From: Myxococcales bacterium | Lineage (GTDB): Bacteria > Myxococcota_A > Polyangia > Haliangiales > Haliangiaceae | Assembly: GCA_016720595.1 (NCBI GenBank) | Contig: JADKKI010000015.1 | Span: forward strand, 1 to 64,000 | Direction: 5' to 3' | DNA length: 64,000 bases | In this document: positions 60,394 through 64,000 of the stretch, one piece after another | How the letters are laid out: each line of letters begins with the position of its first letter | Position numbering within the stretch: position 1 is the first letter of the stretch | The notes under the pieces: generated by a model | Told to the model about the DNA's origin: nothing | Seen by the model: only the letters and a program-made list of their open reading frames with translations | Databases searched by the model: none | Position numbers and translations under genes: made by a program

Positions 60394-61415
60394 CCGAGCT
60401 ACGGCAGCTGCTGGCGAGCGTCCCCGAGGTCGTCGTGGCTCCGAGCGCGGCGATCGTCGACGGGATCGAAGCCTCGGTGGGCTACCTCGGCTCGGACGCG
60501 GCGCTGGACAGCATCGCCGACGACACCTACTGGCCGAAGTGGGACTCGCCGTGGTGGCACATGCTGCTGCTGTTCGAGCTCGGAGAGGCCGCGCGGATCC
60601 CCGAGCGTACGGTCACGCGGATGATCCAGGGCCTCGAGGCGCTGCCACTCAAGACGTTCCCGCTCCGCCCCGAGGAGCTCGCCGGCCTGGATCCACACAC
60701 CGCCATCACGTGCCACTGCGCCCTCGGCTGCATGGTGCAGATCCTCGCCGCGTGCGGGGTCGAGGTCGACCGCGCGCTGCCGTGGGCGCGGCCGTGGTTC
60801 GTGCGCTACCAGATGAGCGACGGCGGCCTCAACTGCGACAGCGATGCTTACCTCGTCACCGACGAGTGCCCGAGCTCGATGGTGGGGACGGTCGCGCCAC
60901 TCGAGGCGATGCTGCTCGGCGAGCCGGGGCGCTGGACCGCTCCCGAGCGCGCGTTCGTGGATCGCGCAGCGGCGTTCCTGATCGAGCGGCGGCTGATGCT
61001 CGGCTCACCCACCCGCCACAACGCGGAGGAGCGCGTGGCCGCGCCGACGTGGCTCGCACCGTGCTTCCCGCGGTTCTACTTCTATGACGTGCTCCGCGGC
61101 CTCACCGCGCTGGTGACCTGGGCCGAGCGCTGCGACACCTGGCTCCCCGCGGCCGCGATCGAGCCGGTGTGCACGCACCTCGTCACCACGTTCCCCGACG
61201 GCGCGATTCGGCTCGGGCGCGATGCCACGGCCGAGAGCATGACGCGGCTCCGGGCCGACGATGGCACCTGGACGCGGCGGGTGCCGGCCTCGCGGTTCCC
61301 ACTGCTCGACGCCGTGAGCACGGTCGGCGCAGTCAGCGCGTCTGCCACCCGGCAGTGGGCGGGTACGCGCGCGGCGCTGCTCCGGCTGTTCGATGCCGGT
61401 CAGATCCGCGTGTAG
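60390..61415 (+). CDS. Alpha/alpha-toroid-like protein of unknown function
   Basis: 341 residues, ATG 60390 coupled to the membrane protein. It has repeated helix pairs with 'WWHMLLLFELGEA', 'FVRYQMSDGGLNCDSDAYLV' (DGG...N motif seen in prenyltransferase/terpene-cyclase toroids), 'HNAEERVAAPTWLAPCFPRFYFYDVLRGL' parts, and 'DDGTWTRRVPAS'. No DDxxD or QW motif is complete, so a cyclase reaction is not claimed. Best described as a toroid-fold protein possibly binding a prenyl or lipid ligand. Confidence 0.6.
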   Translation: MTELRQLLASVPEVVVAPSAAIVDGIEASVGYLGSDAALDSIADDTYWPKWDSPWWHMLLLFELGEAARIPERTVTRMIQGLEALPLKTFPLRPEELAGLDPHTAITCHCALGCMVQILAACGVEVDRALPWARPWFVRYQMSDGGLNCDSDAYLVTDECPSSMVGTVAPLEAMLLGEPGRWTAPERAFVDRAAAFLIERRLMLGSPTRHNAEERVAAPTWLAPCFPRFYFYDVLRGLTALVTWAERCDTWLPAAAIEPVCTHLVTTFPDGAIRLGRDATAESMTRLRADDGTWTRRVPASRFPLLDAVSTVGAVSASATRQWAGTRAALLRLFDAGQIRV

Positions 61416-61426
61416 GATCGCGGCAC

Positions 61427-61897
61427 GTGCGGATCTGCTTCGTCTGCCTCGGGAACATCTGTCGCTCGCCGACGGCGGAGGGCGTGATGCTGCAGCTGGT
61501 CGCCGACGCGGGGCTCGCCGAGGTGATCTCGATCGACAGCGCGGGCACCGGCGCGTACCACGAAGGCGAGCTCCCCGATGCGCGCTCGCGTGCGGCGGCG
61601 CGGCGGCGCGGGCTCGAGCTGGTGTCGCGCGCGCGGCAGTTCACGAAGGCCGATCTCGATCGCTTCGAGCTGGTGATCGCGATGGACCAGCGGAACCTGC
61701 GCCACCTCCAGACCCTGGCCGGCACACGAACCGCGCCGGCGATCCGGCTCCTCCGCAGCTTCGATCCCACGGCACCGTCGGGGGCCGAGGTCCCCGATCC
61801 GTGGGCGGGCGGGGAGGCCGGCTTCGAGGAGGTGCTCGATCAGTGCGAGCGAGCGTGTGCCGGTCTGCTCGCGTACGCACGCGAGCAGCTCGGATGA
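61427..61897 (+). CDS. Low-molecular-weight phosphatase (LMW-PTP family)
   Basis: 156 residues from GTG 61427. The P-loop is 'CLGNICRSP' with Cys7 nucleophile and Arg13, and 'VPDPWAGG' supplies the general acid Asp. Class-typical 'SAGTGAYHEGELPDARSRAA'. It is coupled by ATGA to a fructosamine-kinase-family gene. In several bacteria this pairing makes the phosphatase a ribulosamine-5-phosphatase in protein deglycation rather than a tyrosine phosphatase; that role is inference from context. Confidence 0.92.
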   Translation: MRICFVCLGNICRSPTAEGVMLQLVADAGLAEVISIDSAGTGAYHEGELPDARSRAAARRRGLELVSRARQFTKADLDRFELVIAMDQRNLRHLQTLAGTRTAPAIRLLRSFDPTAPSGAEVPDPWAGGEAGFEEVLDQCERACAGLLAYAREQLG

Positions 61898-62730
61898 CGG
61901 GCGCGTGGCGCGCGGAGCTCGAGGCGGCGCTCGGGAAGGTCGCGCGGGTCTCGGCGGTCGCAGGCGGGGACATCAACGAGGCGCTGCGCGTCGATCTGGT
62001 GGATGGCTCGCGCGTGTTCGTGAAGACGCACGCAGCACCTCCGGTGGGGATGTACGCGGCGGAGGCCGCCGGGCTCGCCTGGCTGCGCGCGGGTCCTCTC
62101 CGCGTCCCCCGCGTGCTCGGTGTGGGCGGCTCGTTCCTCGCGCTCGAGTGGCTGGAGCTCGGCGGGCGAGGGCCGCACGCCGACGAGCAGCTGGGCCGCG
62201 GGCTCGCGCAGCTCCACGCGCTCGGCGCTCCCACGTTCGGGCTCGACCGCGGCAACTACCTCGCCACGATTCCGCAGGACAACACACCCGAGGTGGAGTT
62301 TTCGACGTTCTACATCGAGAGGCGACTGCGCCCGCTGATCGATCGGTTGCGGGATGTGGCGGGCGGGCCCGATCTCCACGCTCTCCTCGACGCGCTCGCC
62401 CAGCGGCGGGAGCGGTTCGGCCCACCCGAGCGGCCGGCGCGGCTCCACGGAGATCTGTGGTGGGGCAACGTCGCGTTCTGCGATGGTGCGCCCGTCCTGA
62501 TCGATCCCGCCGTGTACGGCGGCCATCGCGAGATCGATCTCGCGATGCTCGCGCTGTTCGGCGGCGTCAGCGAACGGTTCGTCGCCGCCTATCACGAGGT
62601 GTGGCCGCTCGCCCCAGATTGGCGATCTCGGATCTCGCTGTGGCAGCTGTATCCGATCGCCGCGCACGCGGTGCTGTTCGGCGGCGGCTACACCTCACAG
62701 CTCGCCCGCCTACTCGGCGAGCTCGGGTAG
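61894..62730 (+). CDS. Fructosamine/ribulosamine 3-kinase family protein
   Basis: 278 residues from ATG 61894. Aminoglycoside-kinase-like fold: 'VSAVAGGDINEALRVDLVDG' (nucleotide loop), 'FVKTHAAPPVGMYAAEAAGL' with the ATP Lys, catalytic loop 'RLHGDLWWGNVAF', metal site 'LIDPAVYGGHREIDLAML'. The family phosphorylates ketoamine-modified lysines so they fall off proteins. Co-translated with the LMW phosphatase. Confidence 0.92.
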   Translation: MTGAWRAELEAALGKVARVSAVAGGDINEALRVDLVDGSRVFVKTHAAPPVGMYAAEAAGLAWLRAGPLRVPRVLGVGGSFLALEWLELGGRGPHADEQLGRGLAQLHALGAPTFGLDRGNYLATIPQDNTPEVEFSTFYIERRLRPLIDRLRDVAGGPDLHALLDALAQRRERFGPPERPARLHGDLWWGNVAFCDGAPVLIDPAVYGGHREIDLAMLALFGGVSERFVAAYHEVWPLAPDWRSRISLWQLYPIAAHAVLFGGGYTSQLARLLGELG

Positions 62731-62739
62731 ACCCTCAGC

Positions 62740-63129
62740 TCACTTGGCCTTGGCGACCGAGTTGCCCTTGCCGTTGGTGGCCACGGCGGGCTTCTTGCCG
62801 GTCTTCGCCTTCTTCCACGTGATCTTGTTCTTGGTGCCGTTGATGTTGATCGCACCCACGGTGTCGGCCGTGATCGTGTTGCCGGCGCCGTTGACGTTCA
62901 GCTCGTCGACCTCGGCGACCGTGATCTTCACGCTGCCGCCGTTGACGTTGATCTGCTTGCACGCGCCGGTGAACGTATACGTGCCACCTCCGGTGGAGAT
63001 GTTGACGGTCGGGTCGGCGGCACAGTCGTAGGTGGCGCCGGTGCCATCTTCGAAGTCCTTGTCGGCGAGCGCGACCGTGGGGACGAGGGCGAGGGCAAAG
63101 GTGAGGGCGAGTGCGAGTTTATTGGTCAT
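62740..63129 (-). CDS. Exported DUF3060 protein
   Basis: 129 residues, ATG at 63129. Signal peptide 'LALALTFALALVPTVALA', then short repeating beta-strand units with 'INVNGGSVKITV', 'ELNVNGAGNTIT', 'AININGTKNKITW', the right-handed-helix-like pattern of DUF3060. Lys-rich end. Two cysteines in the mature part may form a disulfide. Periplasmic or surface; function unknown. Convergent with the kinase gene. Confidence 0.85.
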   Translation of the reverse strand: MTNKLALALTFALALVPTVALADKDFEDGTGATYDCAADPTVNISTGGGTYTFTGACKQINVNGGSVKITVAEVDELNVNGAGNTITADTVGAININGTKNKITWKKAKTGKKPAVATNGKGNSVAKAK

Positions 63130-63251
63130 GGGGCCTCCGGGCGGTGAGACGTAGAGGATGGAGCGAGCTTCACCGCCCGCGACATCACGTCGACATCATT
63201 CCACGGTGAGGTGGGGTGGTCGCCACTGGCGGAGCGCGATAAGCAACCGGC

Positions 63252-64000
63252 ATGGCCGATGCCCGCGATGTGATCTGCGCCGCTGCCCGCGCCCTCGCCA
63301 CCCGCGCGATCGAGGCCGCCCGGGTGCTGACCAGCAACGGCGCGGCGATCGACGACCACCAGGTCATCGTCGAGCGGGTCGCCTATGCGGCCACCGAGGC
63401 GCGCGTGATCGAGGCGCTGGTTCATGCGCCGGCTGGGCTGGCTGACGTGGCCCTGGTCGCGGCGGCCGAGCTCGCGGCCCAGATCCCCCACCGCCTGGCG
63501 CCCGTCGCTCGGCTCCTCGGACTCGGCGCCCTGACCTACGACGCAGACGCCACCGCGGCGATCGAGGCGAGCCAGGAGCCAACTGCCGTCGAGGCGATCG
63601 GCGCCGCCGCGATCACGAATCAGGGGCGGTTCCCGTGGCCGCTCGACGAGGTCCTCACCGAGGTCCGCGCCAATGTCCGTGCGTTCGCCGAGCGTGAGGT
63701 GCTGCCCCACGCCGAGCGGATCCACCACCACGACGAGCTGATCCCGGAGCGGTTCATCACCGAGATGGGCAAGGCGGGTTACTTCGGCCTCGCGATCCCC
63801 GAGAAGTACGGCGGCCACGAGCTCGGCAACCTCGCGATGATCCTCACCACGGAGGAGCTGTCGCGTGCGTCGCTCGCTGCGGCGGGATCGCTCATCACCC
63901 GCCCCGAGATCCTCGCGAAGGCGCTGCTCGCGGGCGGCACCGAGGAGCAGAAGCAGACCTGGCTGCCGAGGCTCGCCGCCGCCGAGGTGATGGCGGCGAT
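63252..64000 (+). CDS. Acyl-CoA dehydrogenase (3' end outside the window)
   Basis: Open from ATG 63252 to the last base (249 codons seen) with strong codon bias. Residues 1-115 are an N-terminal helical extension not found in minimal family members. From about residue 125 the acyl-CoA dehydrogenase N-terminal domain is recognisable: 'VRANVRAFAEREVLPHAERI', 'GYFGLAIPEKYGGHELG', 'LTTEELSRASLAAAG', 'EEQKQTWLPRLAA'. The FAD-binding beta domain and catalytic Glu lie beyond the window. It oxidises acyl-CoA thioesters; chain specificity unknown. Confidence 0.88.
   Translation, partial: MADARDVICAAARALATRAIEAARVLTSNGAAIDDHQVIVERVAYAATEARVIEALVHAPAGLADVALVAAAELAAQIPHRLAPVARLLGLGALTYDADATAAIEASQEPTAVEAIGAAAITNQGRFPWPLDEVLTEVRANVRAFAEREVLPHAERIHHHDELIPERFITEMGKAGYFGLAIPEKYGGHELGNLAMILTTEELSRASLAAAGSLITRPEILAKALLAGGTEEQKQTWLPRLAAAEVMAA

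Noticed and set aside
61857..62822. 321-codon plus-strand frame overlapping the kinase gene
   Set aside because: Wrong-frame Arg/Ala-rich shadow of the LMW phosphatase and kinase genes.

Overview
The window is very GC-rich chromosomal DNA with strong G/C third-position bias, frequent GTG and TTG starts, and tightly packed genes that overlap as GTGA or ATGA. Several exported lipoproteins carry low-complexity stretches after the lipid-attachment cysteine, such as 'TPDAPKQIDAP' and the 'DGKAD' signature. Together with large TPR proteins, DUF4331, DUF3060 and secreted carboxypeptidase-regulatory-like proteins, this points to a predatory-type myxobacterium (Myxococcota, probably the Kofleriaceae/Haliangiales side). 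That placement is inference from style, not from a phylogenetic marker. No rRNA or tRNA gene, CRISPR array, phage or replication origin was recognised.

Layout. 1-2181 is a decayed IS21-family insertion sequence (broken istA and istB inside matching terminal inverted repeats). 2182-4364 is a low-constraint region with an HNH endonuclease gene between two near-identical hairpins, plus an orphan gene fragment. 4365-6544 is a sulfur-oxidation pair: a frameshifted sulfite oxidase divergent from a persulfide dioxygenase-rhodanese fusion. 6545-12542 holds a TPM-domain pair, a GNAT acetyltransferase, a coiled-coil repeat protein, peptide deformylase, a lipoprotein, pyrD and an RlmM-like rRNA methyltransferase. 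12550-20355 holds secreted and TPR proteins and a DUF4331 system split over two genes. 20623-30734 holds an RRM protein, a haloalkane-dehalogenase-like hydrolase, an RluD-like pseudouridine synthase, a lipoprotein with a PEP/pyruvate-binding domain, a HAD hydrolase, thyA, a membrane-protein pair, another lipoprotein, a probable poly-G assembly artefact (about 29116-29448), a free L7/L12-C-domain-like protein and folA. 30769-32915 is a coupled MoaD-like, beta-propeller and SDR trio.

The most unusual part is 33871-46644. An SDR-P450 pair diverges from a largely coupled operon: FtsX-type permease, ABC ATPase, SDR, class III aminotransferase, radical SAM enzyme, 2OG-Fe(II) oxygenase and sterol-desaturase/fatty-acid-hydroxylase-like enzyme. 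Next come an LCAT-like hydrolase on the other strand and a pair of ketosynthase-fold proteins, one with a complete catalytic triad and one without. I do not recognise this combination as a described pathway. It looks like a lipid or small-molecule biosynthesis and export locus.

After it come an ABC1/UbiB-family kinase, a ribbon-helix-helix-like protein with palindromes upstream, a possible structured RNA before queF, and a small double-glycine-leader peptide. Then follow a membrane-lipid operon (lipoprotein, FAD oxidoreductase, DUF1365, cyclopropane-fatty-acid-synthase-like methyltransferase), a MerR-TPR regulator, feoAB behind a Fur-like box, a second HNH gene, an LMW phosphatase/fructosamine-kinase pair, DUF3060, and an acyl-CoA dehydrogenase cut by the window end.

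Two otherwise healthy genes (sulfite oxidase near 4690, the DUF4331 C-half near 19160) carry single frameshifts in G/C-rich runs. With the poly-G block, this suggests a draft assembly whose indels should be verified before the genes are called dead.
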